NCBI GenBank assembly: GCA_963971575.1
Contig: OZ020616.1
Span: forward strand, 59,550,525-59,614,524
Origin: Liopterus haemorrhoidalis
Lineage: Eukaryota; Arthropoda; Insecta; Coleoptera; Dytiscidae
DNA: 64,000 nucleotides
Reading direction: 5' to 3'
The position numbers and the translations under genes are program-made. Shown here piece by piece: positions 12,354 through 22,493 of the stretch (positions within the stretch are counted from its first letter, which is position 1; every line of letters starts with the position of its first letter). Under the pieces are notes generated by a model that was not told the DNA's origin, did no database searches, and saw only the letters and a list, made by a program, of their open reading frames with translations.

Positions 12354-12575
12354 ACCAGAGTGACATCAGAAGACAACTCGATCAGCTTTTCTTTTCCACG
12401 AGGATCAAGTACACATGACTTTATATCTTTCATGAATGGATTATTAATCCAGAGGTTACCTTTACGAGAATCCTCATTTTCAGAGAAATAATTAGCAAGA
12501 GATGTTGTATTGGGGATAGTAAATTTAAATAAATCATGGTTCGGACAAAAGTTAGCTTCTGCGTCGAATAAAAAA

Positions 12576-13745
12576 ATGTGCTATATACTCGTGAATAGAA
12601 GTGTGCATTTACATGATTTAGTCGAAATTTTTCGCGGACCGGCAGGAATTTTCCGCGGACCACGGGTTAAAGAACACTGGTCTATAATAACGGACGTATG
12701 TTACAATATTCATGTACATATGTTATTAAGTACTTGTACCCTTTTACAGTGACATCAATCCACTTATTAATAAAAACAGATTGGAATTGTTTGATGGGGT
12801 AGGGAGGTGGGGGAGGGTCAAGGGGTCGTATTGTGTGACTGGTATGCTCTATGTATGTGGCGACCCCTGCGCTGGGGTTCAATGCACGTGGCCTGCAACC
12901 ACCCCGCTTAACGGACTTAACGCATCATTACGTCAGTTATCGATGACAAAATAATCATTACTAACGCTCGCTCCATATATCAACACCTCTACACCTCTAA
13001 TTAATAATCGCCACTAATATTTAATATGTACAATATTGGATTAGGTAAGATAAATTAGAAATTTATATTATTAAGGTGGCCATATGTCCCGAATTTCCGC
13101 CTTGCGTTCCGATTTTTTTCAGAGGAAAATTTTGTCCCGAATTCGGGTTTTTTTTGTCCCGAATTTTAGATAAAGTACTTATTTTCAATATACATTTTAA
13201 AAATATTTCAACTAAATTATTTATATAAATTTATTTTTACAAAACTTGAACTAAAAAACACATTAAAAGCAATATTAATGATTAAATTAAATTATGAAGA
13301 AAACTGTGCGGATTTTTATAAAATACTTCCAAGCAAAAAACAGCTCAAAAAGATCCATAGTTCGGAAAAATATAAAAAGTTTTCTACTGAGTAATTTTAA
13401 TTAATAAAGTTTGAAAACATTAAAAAAAAATTACTGTGATTTTAATAATGTCCTTTTTAATAATATAAGTTAATTATCTGTGATTGGAAATTTTTATTTA
13501 ATAAAAATTATAATTATTTATTGTACATAATTTGTATTAAAAAAATGAATTAAACAATTTGAATAATTAAATAAATAAAATAATAAATAAATATATTTTA
13601 AACTTTGTTATAGGTTACAATCAGCTGATGATTTGGTAGTCATCTTGATGACGTCAGTTCTGAAGTTTTACAACTGATGCTCAGAATTTCTGTGTTTTTA
13701 AATAAAATTTACAATTTTTTTTAAGATAAAAATATATATTATCCA
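12576..13745. other. Gene-free stretch
   Basis: Near 12626-12680 sit fragments resembling hAT ends (TTTTCGCGGACC, TTAAAGAACACTGG). 12780-13000 is unique-looking and less AT-rich. 13070-13740 is very AT-rich with a repeated TTTTGTCCCGAATT motif near 13120-13165. No gene supported. Confidence 0.5.
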
Positions 13746-14365
13746 GTGGCGGAACTAGGTTTTAAAATTTAGAGGACCAGCGGGTACCAGGAATTATTTA
13801 GTGGGGTTACACATTTTTACTTGCCCGACCTTAATATATAAGGGGCAAGTATTGTAATCGCGAAAATTTTCGATGTCGAGATTTTGACTGATGACCACGT
13901 TTCATGGTCCAGGGAATCCAAAAAAACTATTTTCGAAGTGCCGTCCGTATGTGTGTGTGTCTGTCTGTGTGTCTGTGTGGCTGTGTGTATACACGATAAC
14001 TCAAAATCGGTTTAACTTAAAGAGTTCGTTCTGGTACTAAAAAATTCTCCTAATAACTGGGAAGAACCCTATTGTTTTTTATTAAAATCTGAAACCGGAA
14101 ACGGAAGTTATTAAACATTAAAATTTTTAAAAAATCGTAACTAGTAAACCAAGCCTTGGACAAAAAATTGTATTAGACATAATTTGATGTATTTTTGAAG
14201 ATTTACCTAAATCTTTTTTTTTAATTAAAAAAAAAATTATGTATTTTTTTTTTATTATTTTTTTTTATGGGAGGGCAAGTCTAGCGGAATATTTTAAGAT
14301 TTTTCAAAGCATATATAAGGGAGCAGCTGAAGACCAGAACAGTTTTTAAGGGGGCCTCCTTTATA
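13745..14365. repeat. Interspersed repeat related to family A
   Basis: TTGCCCGACCTTAATATATAAGGGGCAAG, a GTGT/TCTG-rich microsatellite at 13948-13990 and a terminal CATATATAAGGGAGC resemble the architecture of the family-A element without close identity. A hAT-like end (CAGTGGCGGAACTAG) begins at about 13745. Confidence 0.45.
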
Positions 14366-14539
14366 TGCTTGTTAAATAAAATAGTATTATTGGGGGTTGA
14401 GTGCGACAGTGTAATTTTTTATAGCAGTAATGTATCTGTTTAATAGTCTTGTTCATTAATCACGTTGGTTTTAATTGTTTGGTCATAAAATCTTAGGACA
14501 TTCTCGAAAATTATACTTTTTAATAACAGGCATCATAAA

Positions 14540-15130
14540 TCAAAACACACCACTCCAATAAACCAATAAACATTTTTATTAATTTGCACATCTTCAAACA
14601 AATTAACAAACGAGGCGAACGAACATGACTGCAATAGCTAGTGAATGCGAATGAATCATACGGCAAAAACACGAATTAATTAATAACCAAAAGAAAGAAA
14701 CTATAAATCAGTACGAAACACGGAAACATTTAAACAAACAGGCCGTGGAGGCGGCGGAGTGGTGGCGGGAGCGGACGGTTTCCAACAGCGGCAAACGTCC
14801 CCTCGCACTGGAATGCGAGGTATTTCAATTAATCCGCGAATCAAAAGAGATAGCGAGGGCTTTATGCGGCGGCGGTGGGGACGGCGAACGGGCGGGCGGG
14901 CGAGCGGGCATGTGCCGGGGACGGCGCGCGGATGCCGCCCCACGGTTATGCGGCCACTTATACTGATTTTACACGGGCACTTTGTGAATCTGCTCTGCTC
15001 ATCTACCTGCCATGCAGATTAGCTTCTGTGTGCGGTGCAGATGGAAATCGCCATTGTCGATACCTCCCGCACCCCCCCCCCCCCCGCCTCAACTACAGCT
15101 ATTGGGAATGCCGCTTAAATAAACCACCGG
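14540..15130. other. GC-rich unique block, possible cis-regulatory region
   Basis: Base composition changes sharply to GC-rich between about 14740 and 14960, beside AATTAATTAATAACC (homeodomain-type core sites) and TTTATGCGG. Overlapping open frames on both strands have no recognisable domain. A poly-C run lies near 15075. It could be a CpG-rich regulatory element of the neighbouring homeobox gene or an unrecognised UTR exon. Confidence 0.3.
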
Positions 15131-15598
15131 TGTTCACGGAGAATTAGCTGGAAATTAGGAAATAAAAATTTGTAGTTTTTAGACATTTTTAGACCTATGG
15201 TCTATTTCAAATTTAAAAAAAGTAGATAGCGTTGCGAACCGAGTACTATTTACACTGGATAAATACAGTATAGCGGGAAATATAAAATAAGTTACAACTA
15301 GGGCATGGGCGTAGTAACTGGGTTAGCAAGTAATTTTTTTTTAATTTAAAAAAGGTTAATAAGATATTGAAATAAACAAGGCAAATAATACACTTACGTT
15401 ATTTATACGACATAAATTCAGTTTAATGGGAAATTTGAAAAAGTTAAAAAATATTAATTTTAAAAATTATGTACTATATATAAAAAAAGAGATTTGGCTA
15501 AAAGAGTTTAAATAAAGCAATAAAACAAACAATATATCTTCAGAGCTAAAGTTTCTTATTTAAATAATTATTGTAAATAAAAATAAAAAATATATTAT

Positions 15599-15764
15599 CT
15601 GTCTCATTTTGTAATGCGAAACTAACAGGGAAAGTTCATTTTTTATGTTGTATATTAACAATACATTTATAATATTATCATTCACACGGATACGCCAAAG
15701 TCTGTTTACACCACAACAGTCACCAAAGTAACCAGATCTAGTTTCGTATTACAAATTGAGACGG
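15599..15764. mobile_element. Short MITE, CTGTCTCATTTTGTAAT ends (copy 2)
   Basis: Same inverted ends as 5364-5538. The paralogous repeat near 23695 lacks it, supporting a discrete insertion. Confidence 0.7.
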
Positions 15765-15985
15765 ATTATATTTATATATGAAGGTCTAAAAATTATATCA
15801 ATAACTTCTTCTTTAGGCACAACCAGCTGGGCTGTCTTTTGGCCTCTATCTTGATTTGTTAATTGTAAAGTGTCAAAAAATATTTATATGTCAGATAACC
15901 TAAAAAATATTTAACTGCGCAAAAACAAATTACATGGAGAATTTTCTCCATGAAATCTACGCCAAGAATATAAATAAAAGTCTAA

Positions 15986-16244
15986 GGCCCGGTTTTTCCA
16001 CTTTCAGATAAAGTTCCAGGTAACTATCTGACAGATAAGGTTATTTGTAACTTCATCTGCTGAGTAAATGTCATCCCTTCTTTCTATACAAATGTATCTA
16101 TCGGATAGTTATCTAACGGATAATGAGATTGACGTATTGGATTCACTGACTGGTATTGACATTTATTCAGCAGATGAAGTTACAAATAACCTTATCTGTC
16201 AGATAGTTACCTGGAACTTTATCTGAAGGTAGAAAGACCGGGCC
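15986..16244. mobile_element. Harbinger/Tourist-like MITE with TAA duplication
   Basis: Two almost perfect inverted arms of about 80 bases (GGCCCGGTTTTTCCACTTTC at the left; the complement, with a few changes, at the right) are flanked by TAA on both sides. The paralogous site near 23858 (AAAAGTCTAAATATG) is empty. A TAA duplication is typical of PIF/Harbinger elements. Confidence 0.88.
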
Positions 16245-16384
16245 TAAATATGTAAATAATACCAAAATATATGAAAAAAATTAAATAATATAAATAATAT
16301 ATATTTCCAATGTACGACACTGAACATCTGTCAACTTGGACTAAAAACAATATTTTAACAGTGTAATAGGGATAATAGGGACGA

Positions 16385-17240
16385 ATCGGGTAGTTCCCTA
16401 ATTCTGTGAATTTACTTTTCGATCAAGCCATCGGACGTAATATCATTTGAAGGTTGAAAACTAATATATGAATGATTAGATGGATGATTAGCTAGTATGG
16501 ATTTTGAAGTATTTGTCAAGTGAGATTTAAATGAAGCGACTTGCGTCGGGCTTGCGAACAATTAACTATGAAGTGGCTAAATAATGCCCGGGCACACTCT
16601 GATCTGTAATCGCGACAATATTAGAGGAGCGCTGACAGGGGGGACGGCAGGGTACAGGGTGAACAGGCGACCGGCGGCGGCAATAAAAGTAGCGAGAGTG
16701 GGACCGATGAAATTGTCATTGGGTTTTATTAAAAGTAGAAGAGACGTGGCCATACCGAGACATTCCAGCAGCGTTCAAAGAGCATGATTACATCCAGTTT
16801 TAATTTATCGGCTCTGCATTGAGCGCCCGTCCCCACTCAATGACTGCCTCACTTATACTCTTTGCTATTTTATATTACACTACCACCCCCCCCCCCCCGA
16901 GACCCCTTTAAAACATCTCTTCACCCCCGGACACTACAGTATTAGATTCTTTAATGTGTTCTCACGATAACTTCAACACAACCAATCAAAGTATTTTCAC
17001 TAGAAGACTGTACAGACACTAAAATCGTCCGAAAGTACGATGAACCGCCCAAGCGTGTCCCGTACCTGTGAGCCAGTCGAAACAGTTGATCAACAATTAT
17101 GTGAATTGTGGAATTATGTTAATAGTGCATCTTTAGAGACAGAGTAGTAGCAATGTTTTTGGTGGCCTTGGCAATTAAATTAATTTAACCTAAAATAGCG
17201 CCCTTTTTATCTTTTTTCATTTTATTTTTTAAGGAGGGCA
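16385..17240. other. Unique, less AT-rich stretch without a supported gene
   Basis: Contains GATTAG twice, TCAAGTG and AATTAA motifs (16440-16570), a GC-richer patch at 16590-16770, and a poly-C run near 16888. The open frame 16584-16787 has no domain. The block is not obviously a transposon, so it may be regulatory. Confidence 0.3.
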
Positions 17241-17243
17241 TCA

Positions 17244-17870
17244 TTTTTACCGACCGCCAACATATATAAGGGAGGTATTGTGATCATACCGATTTTGACA
17301 TTTCGAGATTTCGATGGATCTTCACGAATTGAGGTCCCTACATAACGTTTTGACTATTTTTAGCATGATATCTGTCGATCTGTCCGTCTGTCTGTCTGTC
17401 TGTTTGTCTGTCTATCTGTCTGTCCGTCCGTCTGTCTGTGTACACGTGCAGAGCAAATTCGGCTAAAAGGATTTTTATAAAACTTCATATTTAAGCTTTT
17501 AACATCAATGGCACGAGTTGATCAACTTTTGGTAAAAATCGGTTGACTAAAAATGCGATTTTAAGATTTTTGCGAATATTTCATACAGAAAAATATTACG
17601 AAAAAAATTATTTAACAAAAGTTGCTATAAAAGCAATAACTAACAACTTTTATTTGACATATTTTTTGATAAAACGAAAAATTTTTGGACATTTTTTCTG
17701 AGTATCTATTTTTTCATACTTATATGTAACGTTTCCATGGTCATGATAAATAATATCTCTGTTAGAAAATATTAGGCAAAGTTATTTCTACTCTGCTGCC
17801 AGAATGTATTTTATGCAAGTACTTTGTGATGGCGGTCGGTCCTGTGCTGGCCACAGCTGATTTTTTTAAA
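17244..17870 (+). mobile_element. Family-A repeat, partial copy
   Basis: Starts TTTTTACCGACCGCCAACAT, has a (TCTG)n tract at 17370-17440 and ends at GGCGGTCGGTCCTGTGCTGG. Lacks the right inverted end seen at 3152-4014. Confidence 0.75.
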
Positions 17871-18186
17871 CTAACTTTATAAACTAATACTTCTTATCTA
17901 TCATCTATATTAATAAAATTTAAGGCTATATCTGTTTTATTTTGATGTGTATATTTTAGCTTTAAAAATTTAATGATGAGAAAGGAAACTGATAAAATGG
18001 TTTAAGTTTTCAATCTGAAATTTTAAGGTGTTACATGATGAATTACTGTTAGAGTCCTCTTCTATGACTTTAATTAAATTGATTTGATTTATTAATTTAG
18101 TTTGAGTTTTACGAATCGAGGATTCACAGTGTCTGATAACACTTTTGCATAAAATGTAGTAAATTTTCTCAAAGATGTTTTCTTCA

Positions 18187-18900
18187 TGTGATGGCGGTCG
18201 GTCCTGTGGTGGCCACCTGATTTTTTTATTTTAATAATATCACGATAAATTTCTGGTTGCGCCTTATATTTATTCAAAAATTTTGTCTGCAAGACTTTTT
18301 TAATTATTAACCTGATAGACTAATATACAAATTAACCTCTCAATGTACCTTTATTGTTTTAATTTTTAAGTTGTTAAGTTTTTTCTTGTTAAGTTATTTA
18401 ATAGTTAAAAAGTGTAATATTAAGAATTTAATCAAGGTTTAAAATGAGCTGAGTGTTGTGGAGGGTTCGGATGGTGGGGAGGTCGACTTGAGGGGGTTAC
18501 ATTGTCAATATATTAAGCGGAACAAGCTGGCAATTTCATACACCCGTCTCATTAACTTTGTAATGGATTAATAAGCTCGGATCCCCGACACTGCTAGCGT
18601 CGTCCGTCCCTTACACCCTCAACCCGCACCTCTACAACGCACATTCTATTTTCTTACAGATATTATGGAAATATTTTGAAATGTGACCATCGTCATTTTT
18701 ACCGATCGCCAACATATATAAGGGAGGTATTGTGATCATATACCGATTTTGACATTTCGAGATTTCGATGGATCTCCACGAATTGAGCTCCCTACATAAC
18801 GTTTTGACTATTTTTAACATGATATCTGTCGGTCTGTCTGTCCGACTGTCTGTCTGTCTTTCTGTCAGTCTGTCTGGCTGTCTGTCCGTCCGTCCGTGAA
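18187..18900 (+). mobile_element. Two family-A fragments
   Basis: 18187-18225 carries GGCGGTCGGTCCTGTGGTGG, the internal hallmark. 18694-18900 carries the left end TTTTTACCGATCGCCAACAT and a (TCTG)n tract. Between them, 18420-18650 is unique sequence with a GC-richer core. Confidence 0.6.
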
Positions 18901-19898
18901 ATACATTCGCGGGCTAGAATTTTTTAAGGATCTTGTTTTTAGTATAATGAGCTTTTTTTTTTCAATTACTTCACTGAATTTTTCTTTATTATAAAAAAAA
19001 TAAATCATTCTAAATTTTCTAAACTATGCATAGTTCATAACATCCATAAAAAATACAAGAAAAAAATAAAAAATCTTTTATAATGCATAAATATTATTAG
19101 ATAAGAACAAAATATTTGTTTAATTTGAATGGGACGGTTGGGACTTCATATTGCTCACAAGTTTGTTAATGTTTGGGGAAACAACTGATGTAGAAACACG
19201 CAACGTGTTTTCTAACGTGCAAATCCGTTATTTGCGTCCTTGTTTTTGATTTAACGAACTTTTTAGAAAAAAATTATTTTCTTCTGAGCAAAAGCTGTGA
19301 GTTTCGGAAATTTGTGAACTGGGAAATATTTTTTATAAAACTCAACTCCTTATTTATAATTATAACCTTAAAATTAATAATTTTGTTTGTTGGAGTACTG
19401 CTGTAAATTTATTTTCGCGCTCTAATTAGTAAAGATATCTACGAATCTTGCCATTTCTTTCTAATGTTTTGTTTTTTATTCAAATAATTTGGAAGGTTAG
19501 TTGTCAACTTGAGTCACTATACGTTACTATGGGTATGCAAATAATTATAATGATATAGACAGAGAAAGCATATAGTATTGAATATCGATACTTGTAGCAA
19601 CGAACAGTCACTTATCAGCAATCCGACTTATATTTGCCATCTCATTACTGCCAACGCAAAATATTCAAAAAAGGAAATAAAATTTAAAAAATTAATAATG
19701 TATTTTAAAAAATAAATAAAATTAACGTTTTGGTAAATTTTCTAAATTCCCGGGCATTTTTGGGCTTCGCCCGGACACCCGGACGCGTGGCGCAAAAATC
19801 GGACTGTCCGGGTCAAACCCGGACAGGTGGCAACACTGCTGCGGGCCTATAGAGTCACCTTCAACAATCTTTTTACGTGTTCATATCCTTATACTTTG
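18900..19898. other. AT-rich gene-free stretch
   Basis: No open frame of protein character. Near 19745-19835 a patch (CCCGGGCATTTTTGG, GGACACCCGGACGCG) resembles a transposon end. Otherwise nothing recognised. Confidence 0.45.
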
Positions 19899-19900
19899 TA

Positions 19901-20303
19901 CAGTAAAACCTCGATATAACGGACCTCTATTTAACGGACTTCGGATATAACGGTCAAAAAATCCGGTCAAATGTAAAAAAAAAATCGTAAATTTAGAGAG
20001 TTGATTATAAAAAAACAGCAAACTTCAAAAGTGCAAGCAAAACTTGATTCCTTTTTCAAAGCAGGATTACCGAAAGCAAGCGCGTCGATATCAAACAGCA
20101 ACGTCACTTCACGACGAATGTCCGAAGACAATTAAATAGAATTTTGTTTGTGTTTTGTATTTTTTATTAATATCAAAATACAGTGTACATATTTTCAAAA
20201 AAAAATTTTTTGATTTATTTTAAACCTATTTTTATATAACGGACTTTCGGCTTTAACGGACACCCCGTCCTCCCAATAAGTCCGTTATATCGAGGTTTTA
20301 CTG
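19901..20303. mobile_element. Tigger/pogo-like MITE
   Basis: Ends CAGTAAAACCTCGATATAAC and GTTATATCGAGGTTTTACTG are inverted and flanked by TA, the signature of pogo/Tigger elements. No full transposase is present. Confidence 0.88.
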
Positions 20304-20309
20304 TACATG

Positions 20310-21060
20310 TATTATCTAGAACAGAATGTATGTAAAGATTGATCGCAGCAGTGCGGTGTTATTTATGTGGCTGTTATTGATAAGTGTGTTAACAGCAGAA
20401 TAACAGCATGAGACACTAGCGTAGACCGTTGATGCGTGCCGCTGTTAAGACAGCATCCCGCGTGTATTGCACCTCGCCCTCATGTTCGCCCCTCATATCT
20501 GTGAAAATAATATGAATTCCTGCGTTGGCATTTTTGCTATATGTTTGATATGTAATTACTGGCGGCTGGGGTTGGGGAGTGGGAGTGGGAGAGGGAGAGG
20601 GAGAGGGGTGGCGGCGCCCTGGAATGCGGCGTCTCTTTGTGACTTACAGATGTTATTTTTGACGTGACTTCTTCCCCTAGTTGCCTCTAAGCACCCCCTT
20701 GTTATGCGGTCGCTTTTATTACGTCAAATTGTCGAAAAAATCTGTATTACAACATTTTTATCAGATTTATTTACAGCCTTTTGAACCCCGGATTAAATAA
20801 AAATATTAAATTTGTTTTTTGGATTTTAATATCTACAGGAATTTACACACAGAGACATGAAAATACAAAGTTTTTCGACGTTATTATTTATACATATATA
20901 TATACGTGCCTTAAAATCACATCACTTCGCCCCTACATTATTTTCCCTGACTTTTATTACAAACCTTTTAATAATGTCAAATAACAAACTTAATGAAACA
21001 ACTAATTTCAAATGTGTTTTCGTAAATTTTAACCAAAATATAAATAATAAAGAATATAGC
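20310..21060. other. Partly unique stretch with a purine-rich microsatellite
   Basis: 20330-20720 is less AT-rich and holds a GGGAGAGGGAGAG-type tract near 20575-20610; no exon can be supported. 20720-21060 is AT-rich. Confidence 0.4.
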
Positions 21061-21065
21061 ACGTT

Positions 21066-21240
21066 AAAGTTTGTGTCATAAAGCCCCTATAAAAAAATTG
21101 GCATGCGCCCCAAAGGTGGAAAATTTCGAAAAAATTTTGAGTGATTAAAAATTTCACAAAACTTTTCCGAAATTTTCCATCCTTGGGCCAACGAGAACCG
21201 CATGCCAATCTTTTTATAGGGGTTCTATTACACAAACTTT
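21066..21240. mobile_element. Short palindromic MITE
   Basis: AAAGTTTGTGTCATAAAGCC at the left is inverted at the right as GGTTCTATTACACAAACTTT, with TTGGCATGCG and its complement inside. 175 bases, no coding. Confidence 0.65.
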
Positions 21241-21289
21241 AATTCTTTTCATAGGCATACTGCATAAAAACCCTGAAAATCTTTTTTTT

Positions 21290-21590
21290 TATTACAAGAT
21301 CACGTGACCGTTTGAGCTCTTTGGTACCCTGCGTATCTCATGCCTATAATTTTTAAGACTTTAAATTTGTTTTAACTTTCTTTTGATAAAAGGGCAAGCA
21401 TTATTAAATCAGAGAAAAACACAACATTTTTGTGCAAGTGGAAATGCAGTTTTCCATATAACCGGAAAGCGTGCAGGGGTTTAGTACCCTCCTTGCTTGT
21501 CACAGGGTAAATATTCTCTCCTCCATAAGGCATGCTGTATGAAATCGGACACCATAAACTGTCATGAGCTCCCGGTCTATTCTGAACGTT
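21290..21590 (-). mobile_element. GACCGGGAGCTC-family fragment
   Basis: Ends at CATGAGCTCCCGGTC and contains GGCATGCTGTATGAAATCGG and GGAAAGCGTGCAGGGGTTTA, also found at 30000-30235 and in both arms of 41161-41724. Confidence 0.6.
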
Positions 21591-21877
21591 GTTTCTCCAA
21601 CAGCCAGTTTTATGTTGCCTTTTCAAGGGTGAGTAAAAGCACAGATTGCTTCATTTGTGAGTCGAATGATACCTCTCACTACACCTACACAAAAAGTAGT
21701 GTTAACTTTAACACTTAAATAAGCACATGGTACACTAAAACAATGAAATAGTATACCATGAAGTCTATAATGTTAAACTTAACACTACTTTTTTAGAGTG
21801 TACCATTGCCAACTTTCGGTACCACAGTAACTAGGAATTCATGGCAACCGATATCTTTTTAAATTGGAAATGTTGTA

Positions 21878-22274
21878 CAGTCTGTTCCAAACGGTTAAGC
21901 GGAACTAAATGGGAATTTTGTTCTTTTAGGTTGTCACGAGAAGGGACCTTGCTTGGGTTATTTCATTTTTCACGTTGGGATGTCAAAATTTAAAATTCCA
22001 ACATGGAAACGAATGACATATGTCAAAATTAAATATTTTTTTTAGATATTTTAATGACAAAAAAATAAATAAATGGGAAATTTGTATTAAGAATGGCACA
22101 AAAAATCAAAATGTAAGAAAATGACATTTTAAAATGATATTAATCTTAACCAAAAAATGTTTATTGTAAGTATGATTTACAAAGCTTAAACAAAACGGCC
22201 GAAAGGCACGATTTAAACGATGAAAGTAACTAGATTGCAAAATCTAGTTCCGCTTAACCGTTTGGAACAGACTG
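21878..22274. mobile_element. CAGTCTG-family TA-target MITE, copy 2
   Basis: Ends CAGTCTGTTCCAAACGGTTA and its complement, flanked by TA at 21876 and 22275. Confidence 0.92.
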
Positions 22275-22413
22275 TATATTGCACTTATTCTACACATTTT
22301 AAATAAAATTTAATAAAATATGGGCGAAGTAATATAATTTTGTGGCCGTATGTAGGTATAATAGCAATGAAAATTGTGTCATGGAATTAAAATCACTGAT
22401 TGTCGAGTCCACT

Positions 22414-22419
22414 TTTATT
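22414..22419 (-). terminator. Poly(A) signal of the Not gene
   Basis: AATAAA on the minus strand, 75 bases beyond the stop codon at 22494-22496. Confidence 0.6.
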
Positions 22420-22493
22420 GAAGAAAGGTGAAAATTCACACACACATACGCGATAGGTCCTGCGTCCTGGGGGTCGAGAGTTTATGTCGCAGG

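Larger units (their letters stand above)
11390..12575 (-). pseudogene. hAT transposase remnant (C-terminal dimerisation region), split by a nested MITE
   Basis: Read on the minus strand, 12362-12575 encodes a stretch with NYFSENEDSRKGNLWINNPF and LDPRGKEKLIELSSD, and 11395-11580 encodes KEYPSLSYKTIKLLVIFSTS followed by YLCEKTFTAMSIIKT and NRMGLNAALRLS. These are the pattern of the hAT C-terminal dimerisation region in ZBED5/FAM200-like proteins. In-frame stops between the parts show decay, and the hAT MITE at 11645-12353 interrupts it. Confidence 0.8.
15440..16385. repeat. Dispersed repeat, copy paired with 23135-24035
   Basis: Shares AAAAATATTAATTTTAAAAATTATG, GAGATTTGGCTAAAAGAG and AAGGTCTAAAAATTATATC with 23135-24035. 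Differences are MITE insertions: 15599-15764 and 15986-16244 here, 23167-23574 there. Confidence 0.7.
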
